Below are positions 46,963 through 56,275 of a DNA stretch of 64,000 nucleotides, one piece after another. The position numbers and the translations under genes are program-made. Origin of the DNA: Roseiarcus sp963807735 (lineage in GTDB: Bacteria > Pseudomonadota > Alphaproteobacteria > Rhizobiales > Beijerinckiaceae); contig CAWEDI010000053.1 in assembly GCA_963807735.1 (NCBI GenBank), positions 52,468 to 116,467 on the forward strand. Direction: 5' to 3'. How positions within the stretch are numbered: position 1 is the stretch's first letter; each line of letters begins with the position of its first letter. The notes beneath the pieces are model-generated. The model did no database searches and was not told where the DNA came from. It worked only from the letters and a program-made list of their open reading frames with translations.

Positions 46963-48686
46963 TCAATCGAGGGTGAAGGCGATGATCGAGTTGCCGCGCT
47001 TCGAGTCGATCTGCGCGTTGCCGCCGGCGCCGACCACCACGAACTGCTTGTCGCCGACCATGTAGGTCGACGGCGGCGCGTTGACGCCGGCCCCGGCGCT
47101 GAACGACCAGAGGACATTGCCGGAGGCGGAGTCGTAGGCGTTGAACGCGCCGTTCGCCTCGCCGGCGAACACGACGCCGCCGGCGGTCGCCAGTGCGCCG
47201 CCGATCATCGGCTCCGCCGTCTTGACCTTCCACTTCACCTTGCCGGTGTTGTAGTCGACGGCGACGAACTGCCCCCACTGCTGCTCGCTCGGGATGGTCT
47301 TGAATGCGCCGCCGAGCCACAGCTTGCCGTCGGGGTAGGGCGAGGAATTCAACGAAGTAGTTCATCGGCTGATGCAGGTTCAACGCGAAGGCCAGATGCT
47401 GCGTCGGGTCGGTGGCGATCGGCGACCACTCGACGCCGCCGTTGGCGCCCGGCAACATGCGCGCGCCGTCCTTGGTCGGCAGCACCCACATGTTCTCTTG
47501 CGGGATCATCGCCTCGGAGAAGCGGATGAGGCTGCAATCCTTGGCGTCGTTGACGTAGATGTGGCCGGTCTTGCCGGCGTGCAGGACGACCTTGGTCGGC
47601 TTGCCGTCCTTGCCGGTCGCCTCGGTAAGCACGGTCGGCGAAACCGCGTCGAGGTCCCATACGTCATGGGCGATATACTGGAAGTGGCAGACGTATTTGC
47701 CGGTGTCGAGGTCGAGCGAGACCATCGAGTCGGTGTAGAGATTGTCGCCGGGCCGGATGGCGCCGTCGAGGTCGGGCGAGGGATTGCCGACGACGAAATA
47801 GATGCGGTTGGTTGCGAGATCGACGCTCGGGTTCTGCCACACGCCGCCGCCGAGCGTCTTATAGGGATCGCCGCTCTTCTGCATAAGCCGCCTTCTCCGC
47901 CGCGATGTCGCGGTGCATGTCGCGCCCGGTGGCGTCCTTGGTCGCCCAGACGCCCTGACTGTTCTCGGGGATCGTGTTGAAGGTCCATTTGACGTCGCCG
48001 GTCTCGGCGTCGAACGCCTTGACGAAGCCGCGAATGCCGTATTCGCCGCCGTTGGTGCCGATCAGGATCAGGCCCTTGACCGCCGTCGGCGCCATCGTCT
48101 CGGAATAGCCCGCCTCCGGGTCGGCGACGTCTTTCGCCCATTTGACGGCGCCGGTCTTGGCGTCAAGCGCGACCAGCTTGGAGTCGAGCGTCGCCACATA
48201 GACCTTGTCGTTATAGACCGCGACGCCGCGATTGTTGGGGCCGCAGCAGTAGGTCGTGATTGGTCCGAGCTTGTGCTTGTATTCCCAAATCTGCTGGCCG
48301 GTCTTGGCGTCGAGCGCATAGACGTGGTCGAACGACGTCGTCACATACATCACGCCGTTGACGACGATCGGCGACGTCTCCAGCGAATCAATCACGTCGG
48401 TCTGGAAGATCCAGGCGACATGCAGGCCCTTGACATTGGCCGCGGTGATCTTGGCGGCGGGGTGGTAGCGCGTCTGCCAATAGTTGCCGTTGGTTTGCAG
48501 GAAGTTGTTCGCGTCCTTGCCGGCGTTGTTGTGCATGTCCTGGCTGACGGCGCTCGGCGTCGCCATGGTCATCGCGGCGGCTCCGGCGCCGCCCTTGATC
48601 TCTTCGGTCGCCTGCGCGCCCGAAGCCGCCAGCGCCAGCGCCGCGAGGCTGACCCAACGTCTGGCCGTGATTGTCCTGAAGCTCAT
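46963..48686 (-). pseudogene. PQQ-dependent alcohol dehydrogenase, two frameshifts
   Basis: Periplasmic quinoprotein of the methanol/ethanol-dehydrogenase family. Signal peptide; NGNYWQTRYHPAAKIT; eight-bladed propeller repeats (VYALDAKTGQQIWEYKHKL); the vicinal Cys pair in YCCGPNNRGVAVY. Frame is lost near 47870-47884 and again near 47345-47352, with clear continuation each time (GDPYKTLGGGVWQNPSVDLA; SSPYPDGKLWLGGAFK). Repaired length ~574, normal. The active-site region reads HDVWDLDAVSP; the second Asp of WDLD matches the extra Asp that marks lanthanide-using members, an inference only. Cytochrome c gene downstream fits electron transfer. Confidence 0.85.
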
Positions 48687-48816
48687 GCTTTCCTCCCCGT
48701 CAGGCGGTCTGGATTGCCCCGCTTTATGTCTCGGGCCGCCAGGAAAAAATTCCGCCGTGCGCGGGAAGCTACGCCGCCCCTAAGGAGCTTGCAACCGCGC
48801 GGTTTTGCGCTGGGTC

Positions 48817-50172
48817 TCAGAGTAGCGCGCGCCAGCGCGTCTCATAGTCCGCCAATCCGGCGATCGCCCAGGGCGCGACGCGCTGGCTCGGCGCCGGAGG
48901 TTGCGGGGCGCCCCACCAAGCGAGCCGCGCCGCGCCCTCCGCCGATCCCGCGGTCGTCGTCGCCAGCAGCACGCGACGATCCGGGGCCAGCGCGGCGAGC
49001 ACGCTGGCGAACGCCGGGGTTTTTGCGAAGCCGCCCTCGACGATCCAATCGCCGGGGGCTTCGAGCTTGTCCATCGTCAGCTTGGTCATCAGCGCAACAT
49101 AGAGGGTGGCGAGCGCCGTCCGCGCCGCAGGCGCGTCAGGCGCGGCGCCCTCGATCCGTCCGGCGCGATCCCAGAACGGGCCGCCCTGGTCGGAGAACGC
49201 CGGCAGCGCCAGCGCGCCGGAGGCGACGACGGCGGCGATGTCACTGGCCTCGATCAACGCCGGCGTCGTCCCCGCCAACACGGAAAACTCGCGCCCGCCC
49301 ATGAAGCGCGCGCAGGGCACGGGCTGCCCGCGCACATCGACATTGGCGAGCATGTCCCAGGCGGGATCGAGCGGCCCCACGCCGCCGACCGCCATCAGGA
49401 TCACCCAGGTGCCGGTCGAGACGACGCTGAACGGACCCTCGCGCGTGACGATGTGAGGGACGAGCGACAGGTTGGAGTCGTGCGCGCCGCACAACACGCG
49501 CGTCGTCGGCGAGAGGCCGGTCGTCGCGGCGATTTCCGGCAAGACGGGGAACGCGTCCCAGGCGTTGTGGAGCGGCGGCATCAGTCGCGACCAGCCGCGG
49601 CTCTCCACGAGGCTCGAAAGCCGTCCTTCGCGCGGGCGCCAAAGGTCGCCGTGGCAGGCGAGCGACGTGACCTCCGAGGCGAGCGCGCCGCTGAGCCGCC
49701 ACAGCCAGAACTGCGGATACATCAGGAACGCTCGCGCCTTGGCGAACAACTCGGGATAACGGCGCTCGTAGAAATAGACGCAGCGGCCGAGGTTGAGACC
49801 GCGCGGGGCGCGCGGGCTCAAAGTCTCCTGGAACGGCGGGCGCAACGCATCGTATTCGGCGTCGAGTTCGCCGAAGCCGGCGAACTCGTAATCCATCGGC
49901 GGCGGCGCGGGGCCGTGGTCGTCGACCAGCACGCCGGCGCCGCCGTGGGTCGCGATCGAGATCGCCTCGATGTCGGCGGTCGCGGCGAGATCCTTCAGCG
50001 AAGCCAGGAGAAACGTCCAGATAGTCGCGACGTCGAGCCGGGGGTAAGGCCACTCGGCGTCGGGCGGCAGCGCGGCGTTCGCCTGCGCGCGCTCGGCGAC
50101 GAGCGCGCCGGCGCGATCAAACAGCGCGACCTTGACGTTGGTCTTGCCGACGTCGAGCACCGCGACGGCCAT
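48817..50172 (-). CDS. rhaK: L-rhamnulokinase-type FGGY kinase
   Basis: Phosphorylates the ketose from rhamnose so the aldolase can cleave it; in rhizobia RhaK is also needed for transport. 451 residues. FGGY-kinase phosphate motif VLDVGKTNVKVALFD, ATPase motifs THGGAGVLVDD and GGFAKTPAF, and a central FGGY-like fold (HDSNLSLVPHI, VVSTGTWVILM). Last gene of the leftward rha unit, 3 bp after the mutarotase. Confidence 0.9.
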   Translation of the reverse strand: MAVAVLDVGKTNVKVALFDRAGALVAERAQANAALPPDAEWPYPRLDVATIWTFLLASLKDLAATADIEAISIATHGGAGVLVDDHGPAPPPMDYEFAGFGELDAEYDALRPPFQETLSPRAPRGLNLGRCVYFYERRYPELFAKARAFLMYPQFWLWRLSGALASEVTSLACHGDLWRPREGRLSSLVESRGWSRLMPPLHNAWDAFPVLPEIAATTGLSPTTRVLCGAHDSNLSLVPHIVTREGPFSVVSTGTWVILMAVGGVGPLDPAWDMLANVDVRGQPVPCARFMGGREFSVLAGTTPALIEASDIAAVVASGALALPAFSDQGGPFWDRAGRIEGAAPDAPAARTALATLYVALMTKLTMDKLEAPGDWIVEGGFAKTPAFASVLAALAPDRRVLLATTTAGSAEGAARLAWWGAPQPPAPSQRVAPWAIAGLADYETRWRALL

Positions 50173-50175
50173 GCG

Positions 50176-50490
50176 CTACTCCAGGTAAAACATTTCGATG
50201 AGCGGAATCGCCACGGGGCTGCCGTCCGGGTTCGCCGCCATGATGTCGTTCATGTATGCCCACCAGCGCTTCATCACCGGGTGTTGCGGCAAATCGTCCA
50301 TCCGGTGATCCCCCGGGCGTTCGAGATAGCCGAACAGGGTGTTCGTCGGCTCGTCGAGATGGATCGAATAGTTGGAGACGCCGGCCTGTTTCAGCAGCGT
50401 CTGCAATTCGGGCCAGATTTCGTCGTGCCGCCGCTTGTACTCGTCGCGCTGGCCGGGGTGGAGGAACATCTTGAAGGCGTGGCGGGGCAA
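50176..50490 (-). CDS. rhaU: L-rhamnose mutarotase
   Basis: Interconverts rhamnose anomers. The TTG at 50490 gives 104 residues, the standard length, beginning MPRHAFKMFLHPGQRDEYKR; AGGAAGA lies about 8 bases upstream. The longer frame to 50538 reads interspersed-repeat DNA and is rejected. Family residues: RRHDEIWPEL, NYSIHLDE, LFGYLE, WWAYMNDIM. Called RhaM in enterics and RhaU in rhizobia. Confidence 0.9.
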   Translation of the reverse strand: MPRHAFKMFLHPGQRDEYKRRHDEIWPELQTLLKQAGVSNYSIHLDEPTNTLFGYLERPGDHRMDDLPQHPVMKRWWAYMNDIMAANPDGSPVAIPLIEMFYLE

Positions 50491-50514
50491 GGGAGTCTTC
50501 CTGACAAAGTCTCT

Positions 50515-50628
50515 GTCATTGCGAGCGAAGCGAAGCAATCCAGGCTCTCAGAGATGAGCCCTTCCCGCGGATACAACCGATGATGCGGTCGATCTCCCGC
50601 TGGATTGCTTCGCTTCGCCCGCAATGAC
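50515..50628. repeat. Interspersed inverted repeat
   Basis: Arms of 28 bases at 50515-50542 and 50601-50628, 27 of 28 matching, beginning GTCATTGCGAGCGAAGCG. Same family as at 46829 and 61314. It sits between rhaS and rhaU inside the leftward unit, so it is transcribed and could reduce downstream expression or stabilise the upstream message. Confidence 0.65.
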
Positions 50629-50646
50629 GTATTAGCTACGACCGGT

Positions 50647-51759
50647 TCAGAAGTCGAACTTGCCGACGTTGTCCTTGGTGTAGATGAACGGCGCGCCGAG
50701 CAGGATTTCGCTGCCGTTGACCACCTGCAGCTTGCCGAGCTTGCCGGCCTCGACTTCCGTCGCGCCCGGCTTCAGCTTGCCGTCGACCACCGCGCGCAAA
50801 ACCTCCATCGCGGCGTAGCCGAGATCGACCGGATTCCACAGCACCACCGACTTGACGCAGCCGGCGTTGACGTAGGGCTTCATCGCGTTCGGCGTCGCCA
50901 GGCCGACCACTGCGACCTTGCCGCAGAGCTTCGCCTTGGTGACGGCCTCGGCGGAAGCCGGCGTCGCCACCGAGGTCATGCCGAACAGGCCCTTCAGCTT
51001 GTCGCCGTATTTGTTGATGAGCGTGTTCGCCTGGTTGAAGGACAGCACGTTGTCCTCCTGCGCCTCGACCGTCTCGAGCCACTGCATCTTGGGGTGGCAC
51101 TTCTCGGCGTAGGCGTGCATCTCGGCGATCCAGCGCGCCTGGTTGGGCGTGGTGAACGTCGAAGTGACGATGGCGAACGCGCCGTCCTCGCCGATCTCCT
51201 TGGCCATGTTGTCGATCATCGCCTTGGCGATGCCGTTGAACTGCGCCTGATTGACGAACCACTCGCGCGCGTCGGGCGTCGAATTGGCGTCGTAGCCGAC
51301 GACATGGATGCCCTTCGACAGCGCCTTCTTCAACACCGGCGCGATCGCCACGGGATCATTCGCCGCGAACAGAATCCCGTTGACGCCGCGGGTGATGTAA
51401 TTGTCGATGAACTTGATCTGCTCGTCGATCTTGGCCTCGGTCGGACCGTCCGTGGAGACTTTGACGTTGCCGAGCTCCTTGGCGGCGTCGGCGATGCCTT
51501 TCGACGTCGCATTGAAATAGCCGATGCCGATCAATTTCGGAATGTCGACGACGGTGATTTCCTTGCCGGCGAGGTTTGGCGCATTGGTCGCCTGACCGCC
51601 ATCGTAAGGCTTGGCCGCGGGCGCGGCGTTGGCGCCGGTCCCGCAGGCGAGCGGGTTGGTCGGCAGGTCGTCGCCGCCGTCCCATTGCGCCGCGCGCGAC
51701 GGCGCGCTCGCGAACGCGAGGGCCGCAATCGCGGCGGTGGTCAACAGAAGTTTCTTCAT
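50647..51759 (-). CDS. rhaS: Rhamnose ABC transporter, substrate-binding protein
   Basis: 370 residues from the ATG giving MKKLLLTTAAIAALAFASA, with GGGAGGAG just upstream. Signal peptide, then a type I periplasmic-binding fold: GIGYFNATSKGIADAA, GILFAANDPVAIAPVL, VVGYDANSTPDAREW, KLCGKVAVVGLATPNAMKPYV, and a hinge region near WNPVDLGYAAMEVL. Matches the rhizobial RhaS-type receptors. It is separated from rhaQ by 56 bp and so may have its own ribosome entry for higher yield. Confidence 0.9.
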   Translation of the reverse strand: MKKLLLTTAAIAALAFASAPSRAAQWDGGDDLPTNPLACGTGANAAPAAKPYDGGQATNAPNLAGKEITVVDIPKLIGIGYFNATSKGIADAAKELGNVKVSTDGPTEAKIDEQIKFIDNYITRGVNGILFAANDPVAIAPVLKKALSKGIHVVGYDANSTPDAREWFVNQAQFNGIAKAMIDNMAKEIGEDGAFAIVTSTFTTPNQARWIAEMHAYAEKCHPKMQWLETVEAQEDNVLSFNQANTLINKYGDKLKGLFGMTSVATPASAEAVTKAKLCGKVAVVGLATPNAMKPYVNAGCVKSVVLWNPVDLGYAAMEVLRAVVDGKLKPGATEVEAGKLGKLQVVNGSEILLGAPFIYTKDNVGKFDF

Positions 51760-51815
51760 ATGCACTCCTCCCTTGCCCATTCAACTCGGGCGGTGAAACC
51801 CTCGGGAAACGCCGC

Positions 51816-52754
51816 TTAATCGCGGCGGCGTTCGAGGGAACTCGCAATCAGCACCGAGGCGATCAGGACGACGCCGATCACCATGATCGTCGCATCGCCC
51901 TTGACCCCCGTCAGCGCCAGACCATTCTTCAACAACTGGATCATGACGAGCCCGATAACCGTGCCCCAGATGGTGCCCGAGCCGCCGAAAATGCTGGCCC
52001 CGCCCAGCACGACCGCCGCGACGACGTCGAGTTCGTAGCCGATCCCCATGTCCGAGCGGGTCGTCGTCACCCGCGACACCAGCACGAAGCCGGAGAGGCC
52101 CGACATCAGCCCGGACAAGGTGTAGACGATCAGCTTGGTGCGGTCGACGGCGAGCGCCGAGAACCGCGCCGCCGTCTCGTTGGCGCCGATGGCATAGAGC
52201 GTGCGGCCGAACGAGGTGCGGTCGAGCGCGACGCCGAAAATGACGATCGCGAGCCCTAGTATCCACAACTGCGTCGGCACGCCGAGAACCTCGCCCTGGC
52301 CCAGCTCATAGAACCAATCGGGATAGCCGCGCACTGAGTGCGCCTTGCTGATCCCTTCGGCGAGGCCGCGATAGAGGGCGAGCGTTGCGATCGTGATGAT
52401 GAGCGGCGGCGCCTTCAGCCGCGTGATGACGAGGCCGTTGAGAAACCCCGCCATCGCGCCGACGCCGAGCGCGAAGACGATGGCGAGCGGCAGCGGCAAG
52501 CCCCAGGTCTTCCAGGAATAGCCGAGCAGGATCGCGCACAGGCCGACGATCGCGCCGACCGACAGGTCGATGCCGCCGGTGATGATGACGAAGGTCATCG
52601 GCAGCGCGATCAGGCCGATCTCGGTCATCAACCGGCCCTGATTGAGCAGATTGTCGAGCGTCAGGAAACGTTCGTTGGCGTATCCGAGACCGGCGAGGGC
52701 GATGAGCAGGATCGCCAGCAGGATCGTTTCGTGGCGGACGAGCAGCCGGCGCAT
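51816..52754 (-). CDS. rhaQ: Rhamnose ABC transporter permease 2
   Basis: 312 residues; about eight to ten membrane helices; the ABC-2-sugar permease motif TFVIITGGIDLSVGAIVGL and the cytoplasmic EAA-like GRTLYAIGANETAARFSAL that contacts the ATPase. Its ATG overlaps the TGA of permease 1, so coupled. Forms the channel with RhaP. Confidence 0.92.
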   Translation of the reverse strand: MRRLLVRHETILLAILLIALAGLGYANERFLTLDNLLNQGRLMTEIGLIALPMTFVIITGGIDLSVGAIVGLCAILLGYSWKTWGLPLPLAIVFALGVGAMAGFLNGLVITRLKAPPLIITIATLALYRGLAEGISKAHSVRGYPDWFYELGQGEVLGVPTQLWILGLAIVIFGVALDRTSFGRTLYAIGANETAARFSALAVDRTKLIVYTLSGLMSGLSGFVLVSRVTTTRSDMGIGYELDVVAAVVLGGASIFGGSGTIWGTVIGLVMIQLLKNGLALTGVKGDATIMVIGVVLIASVLIASSLERRRD

Positions 52755-53740
52755 CAGGCGGCGCCTTGCAGGCGCCGGCGCCGGCGCAGGATGTCGGCGA
52801 CCACGGTCGCGAGGATCAGCGCGCCTTGCACGGCGTGCGTCCAGTAAGGCGAGACGTTGACGAAGACGAGCGCGCTGGTGATTTCGGCGATCAGGATGGC
52901 GGCGAGCGTCGAGCCGATCACGGTGCCGACGCCGCCGAGAATGCTGACGCCGCCGACCACCGCCGCGGTGATGACGGTAAGCTCCAGGTTGGGCGGCGCC
53001 GTCGATTGGATGACCCGCAGTTGCGTGGCGAACAGCAACGCCGCCACGCCGGCGAAAAAGCCGTGCGCGGCGAACACGAATACGATCGTGCGGCGCGGCG
53101 AGACGCCCGAGAGCCGCGCCGCCTCGCGGTTGCCGCCGGTCGCATAGATCGCCCGCCCGCCCGGCCACCAGCGCATCCACGCCGCCGCGACTAGAGTTGC
53201 GACGATCACGATCAGCACCGGCATCGGCAAGACGCCGAACAGCTCGATGTCGGCGAGATGGAAATTGTCGGGCAGGTCGGTGATCCACCTGCCGCCGGTC
53301 ACGCTAATGAGCCCGCCCTTGAGGATCGACAGCATGCCGAGCGTGACGACGATCGCCGGAATCCCGAGGAACGCGACCACCGCGCCTTGCAACGCCATCA
53401 CCGCGACGCCAAGCAGCAGCGGCGCGACCCAGGCGATGACGATCCCATAGCCGGCGACCGCCAGCGAGCCGGAGACGGTGGCGAGCACGCCGATCAGCGC
53501 GCCAACCGAGATGTCGATATTGCCGGAGACGATCACCATCGACATGCCGATCGCCGCGACCGCGACATAGGCGTTGCCAAGCAGCAGGTCGGCGAGGTTG
53601 TTGGCGGAGAGAAAGCGCGGATTGACGAAGCCGACGGCGATGGCGAGCCCAATCACCGCGACCGCTAGCATCGCCTCCTGGGTGGCGAAGCGGCGCGTCA
53701 GCGACGCGCGTTTCCGGGCGGGCGGGGCGTAGGAACTCAT
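52754..53740 (-). CDS. rhaP: Rhamnose ABC transporter permease 1
   Basis: 328 residues; multi-span permease with VIVSGNIDISVGALIGV and GRAIYATGGNREAARLSGVS, the same two motifs as RhaQ. Overlaps the ATPase stop (ATGA). P/Q naming follows position by analogy with Rhizobium leguminosarum and could be swapped. Confidence 0.92.
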   Translation of the reverse strand: MSSYAPPARKRASLTRRFATQEAMLAVAVIGLAIAVGFVNPRFLSANNLADLLLGNAYVAVAAIGMSMVIVSGNIDISVGALIGVLATVSGSLAVAGYGIVIAWVAPLLLGVAVMALQGAVVAFLGIPAIVVTLGMLSILKGGLISVTGGRWITDLPDNFHLADIELFGVLPMPVLIVIVATLVAAAWMRWWPGGRAIYATGGNREAARLSGVSPRRTIVFVFAAHGFFAGVAALLFATQLRVIQSTAPPNLELTVITAAVVGGVSILGGVGTVIGSTLAAILIAEITSALVFVNVSPYWTHAVQGALILATVVADILRRRRRLQGAA

Positions 53741-55251
53741 GCCGCGCGCTCGTCGCGCATCATCGCCGCGCCGACCGCCTGCGAGGACGCCTCGGCGCGC
53801 GGGAACTCGGCGGCGATGCGGCCCTCGCGCATGACCAGCACGCGGTCGCTCATGCCAAGCACTTCGGGGAGTTCGCTTGATATCATCAGGATCGCGACGC
53901 CTTGCCGGGCGAGTTCGCCCATCAGGCGATGGATTTCCGCCTTGGCGCCGACGTCGATGCCGCGCGTCGGCTCGTCGAGGATCAACAAGCGCGGATGGTT
54001 GGCCAGCCATTTGCCGAGCACGATCTTCTGCTGGTTGCCCCCGGAGAGCCGGCCCGCGTGCTCCTCGAGCGAACTCGTTTTCACGTCGAACTGCTTGACC
54101 GCGTCCTCGGCGAGCCGACGCTCGGCGCTGCGGTCGATGAAGCCCAGGCGAGTCAGGCGATTGAGCCCGGCGAGCGAGAAATTGTGCAGAACGCTCATCG
54201 GCCGGACGAGCCCCTGGGTGCCGCGATCCTCGGGCACATAGGCTATTCCCAACGCCCGGGCCTCGGCCGGCGAGCGGATCGTCGCCGATTTGCCGGCGAT
54301 GCGGATGTCGCCGCTCTCGGCCGGCGTGATCCCGAACAGGGTCTGCGCCAGTTCGCTGCGGCCGGAGCCGACAAGACCGCCGAGGCCGACGATCTCGCCG
54401 GCATGAACGGTGAGGCTGACGCCGCGCGTCATCGGCTTGGCGACGAGTTCGCGGACTTCGAGCACCGGCGCGCCGATCGGAACCGTGATCTTGGGGAATA
54501 GCGCCTCGATGCGCCGGCCGACCATCATATGAACGAGTTCGCCGGAATTGGTCGCGCTCGTCGCCCGCGTGCCGATATAGGCGCCGTCGCGCAGCACGGT
54601 TACGCGATCCGAGATCTCGAAAATCTCGTCCATGCGGTGGCTGATGTAGACCACGCCGACGCCGCGCGCGCGCAAGCGTCGGACAATGTCGAACAGCCGG
54701 CGCACGTCGGCTTCGGTCAGCGCCGCCGTCGGCTCGTCCATGACGAGCACGCGCGCGTCGTGCGACAGCGCGCGCAGAATCTCGACGCGCTGGCGGTTGC
54801 CGACGGAAAGCCGGCCGACCGTCTCCTCGGCGTCGAGATCGTCGATCTCCAGCGAATCGAGCAGCGCCTGCGCCCGCTTGTGCATGGCGGCGAGGTCGAT
54901 GCGGCCGAAGCGGGCCTTCGGCGCGTGGCCGAGAAATATGTTTTCCGCGACTGTCAACTCGGGGAACAGCAGCAACTCTTGATAGATCGTCGCGACCCCG
55001 GCGCGGCGGGCGTCGTCGGGGCCGGAAAAGCGCGCCTCCGCGCCGTCGACGAGAATCGCGCCGCGATCCGGCTGCACGACGCCGGACATGATCTTGATGA
55101 GCGTCGACTTGCCGGCGCCGTTCTCGCCGAGCAGCGCATGGACTTCGCCTGCGCGCACGTCGAACGAGACGCCATTGAGCGCCCGGACGCCGGGATAGGC
55201 CTTGTCGATGTCGCGCATTTCAATGCGCGGCGTGGCGGCGTCGGCGCTCAT
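53737..55251 (-). CDS. rhaT: Rhamnose ABC transporter ATPase (two domains)
   Basis: 504 residues, sugar-type (CUT2) ATPase. First NBD: Walker A GENGAGKST, signature LSVGNRQRVEIL, Walker B VLVMDEPTAAL. Second NBD: a degenerate P-loop GLVGSGRSELAQ, signature LSGGNQQKIVLGKW, and LLILDEPTRGIDVGAK. Degeneracy of the second Walker A is normal in this class. Overlaps rhaR by 4 bp. Confidence 0.95.
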   Translation of the reverse strand: MSADAATPRIEMRDIDKAYPGVRALNGVSFDVRAGEVHALLGENGAGKSTLIKIMSGVVQPDRGAILVDGAEARFSGPDDARRAGVATIYQELLLFPELTVAENIFLGHAPKARFGRIDLAAMHKRAQALLDSLEIDDLDAEETVGRLSVGNRQRVEILRALSHDARVLVMDEPTAALTEADVRRLFDIVRRLRARGVGVVYISHRMDEIFEISDRVTVLRDGAYIGTRATSATNSGELVHMMVGRRIEALFPKITVPIGAPVLEVRELVAKPMTRGVSLTVHAGEIVGLGGLVGSGRSELAQTLFGITPAESGDIRIAGKSATIRSPAEARALGIAYVPEDRGTQGLVRPMSVLHNFSLAGLNRLTRLGFIDRSAERRLAEDAVKQFDVKTSSLEEHAGRLSGGNQQKIVLGKWLANHPRLLILDEPTRGIDVGAKAEIHRLMGELARQGVAILMISSELPEVLGMSDRVLVMREGRIAAEFPRAEASSQAVGAAMMRDERAA

Positions 55252-56057
55252 GCCGCCGCCGTCATGTCGAGCGGTTCGACGACGATCGTCTCGACGCCGG
55301 CGTCCCTCAGCATCGCCAGGCCCTGCTCGGGCGCGCCGGTGTCGGTGATGAGTCGATGCACCCGCGTCAACGGGCAGACAACCAGGCTGCCCTTGACCTG
55401 GAATTTCGACGAATCAACCAATGCGATGACGCGATCGGCGCGCTTCAACAGCTTCGCCACGGCGCGCGCGATCAGCGGATCGCCTTCGATCAGGCCATGC
55501 GGGCCGATCGAGATCGCGCTCATGAACATGAGTTTCGCCGTGTAGTGCTGGATCGCGTCGTCGTCGAACGGGGCGACGATCAGCTTCTGGTCGCGATAGA
55601 CCTCGCCGCCGGGCAGGGCGACGCGGTTGTCGGTCTCGTGGATCAGGAACTCGGCGAGCGGGTAGGAGTTGGTCAGAATTTTCAGGCGCGTCCGGCGCAG
55701 ATAGCCCGACATCTGATAGGTGGTCGTGCCGCCGTTGATGATGACGACGTCGCCCTCCTCACACATCTCGACGGCGCGGCGGGCGATGGCGCGCTTGGCG
55801 GCGATATGGACGGCGAGGGAATTATCGAACGAGCGCGAGCCCTGCGCCTGCGGCGCCTGGGGACGCGCAAACGCGCCGGCGAGCGCCTGCAAGCCGCCAT
55901 GCACTCGTTCGGCGATCCCGGCTTCGGCGAGCCGGCCAGCGTCGCGGCGCGCGGAGGCGGCAGACGCGCCCGTCGCGGCCATCAGGTCGGCGATCGACAG
56001 GAACCCGCGCTCGGCGAGCAGGTTGCGGGCGATGTCGGCGCGCTGTCGCTCGCGCAT
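55248..56057 (-). CDS. rhaR: DeoR-family regulator of rhamnose genes
   Basis: 269 residues from ATG 56057, giving MRERQRADIARNLLAERGF; a longer frame to 56123 is possible but lacks the family start. DeoR winged helix (LSIADLMAATGASAASARRDAGRLAEAG) and a C-terminal sugar-isomerase-like effector domain with the phosphate-binding INGGTTTYQM and the Asp/Lys tail segment ALVDSSKFQVKGS. DeoR members are released by phosphorylated sugars, so rhamnulose-1-phosphate or a downstream product is a likely inducer. First gene of the leftward unit and divergent from rhaD across the operator. Confidence 0.9.
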   Translation of the reverse strand: MRERQRADIARNLLAERGFLSIADLMAATGASAASARRDAGRLAEAGIAERVHGGLQALAGAFARPQAPQAQGSRSFDNSLAVHIAAKRAIARRAVEMCEEGDVVIINGGTTTYQMSGYLRRTRLKILTNSYPLAEFLIHETDNRVALPGGEVYRDQKLIVAPFDDDAIQHYTAKLMFMSAISIGPHGLIEGDPLIARAVAKLLKRADRVIALVDSSKFQVKGSLVVCPLTRVHRLITDTGAPEQGLAMLRDAGVETIVVEPLDMTAAA

Positions 56058-56146
56058 GGCGTTAAGGCCGTTTCCTCTGGAGTTGTTGTCCTTTGGGTGC
56101 CACGGCGCACTGCGGTCTGTCAATCACATTCGCTCGCAATCGATCA

Positions 56147-56178
56147 TTGCGCTGCACAATACGATCATTGCAGCGCAA
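56147..56178. promoter_or_regulatory. Candidate RhaR operator between rhaR and rhaD
   Basis: Perfect 10-bp inverted repeat TTGCGCTGCA ... TGCAGCGCAA with a 12-base spacer; in addition CGATCATTGC occurs twice as a direct repeat (56141-56150 and 56162-56171), 21 bases apart, about two helical turns. Sits 98-129 bp before the rhaD ATG and 90-121 bp before rhaR's, so it can control both directions. Seen in sequence; binding by RhaR is inferred. Confidence 0.65.
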
Positions 56179-56275
56179 AAGATCGCCCGACAATTGACGG
56201 GCGGTTGGTAAACTCGTATCTTTTGCTCAGTTTCGATCAAGTTGCTTGATCGCCAGCGATGCGAGAGGAAACCTC

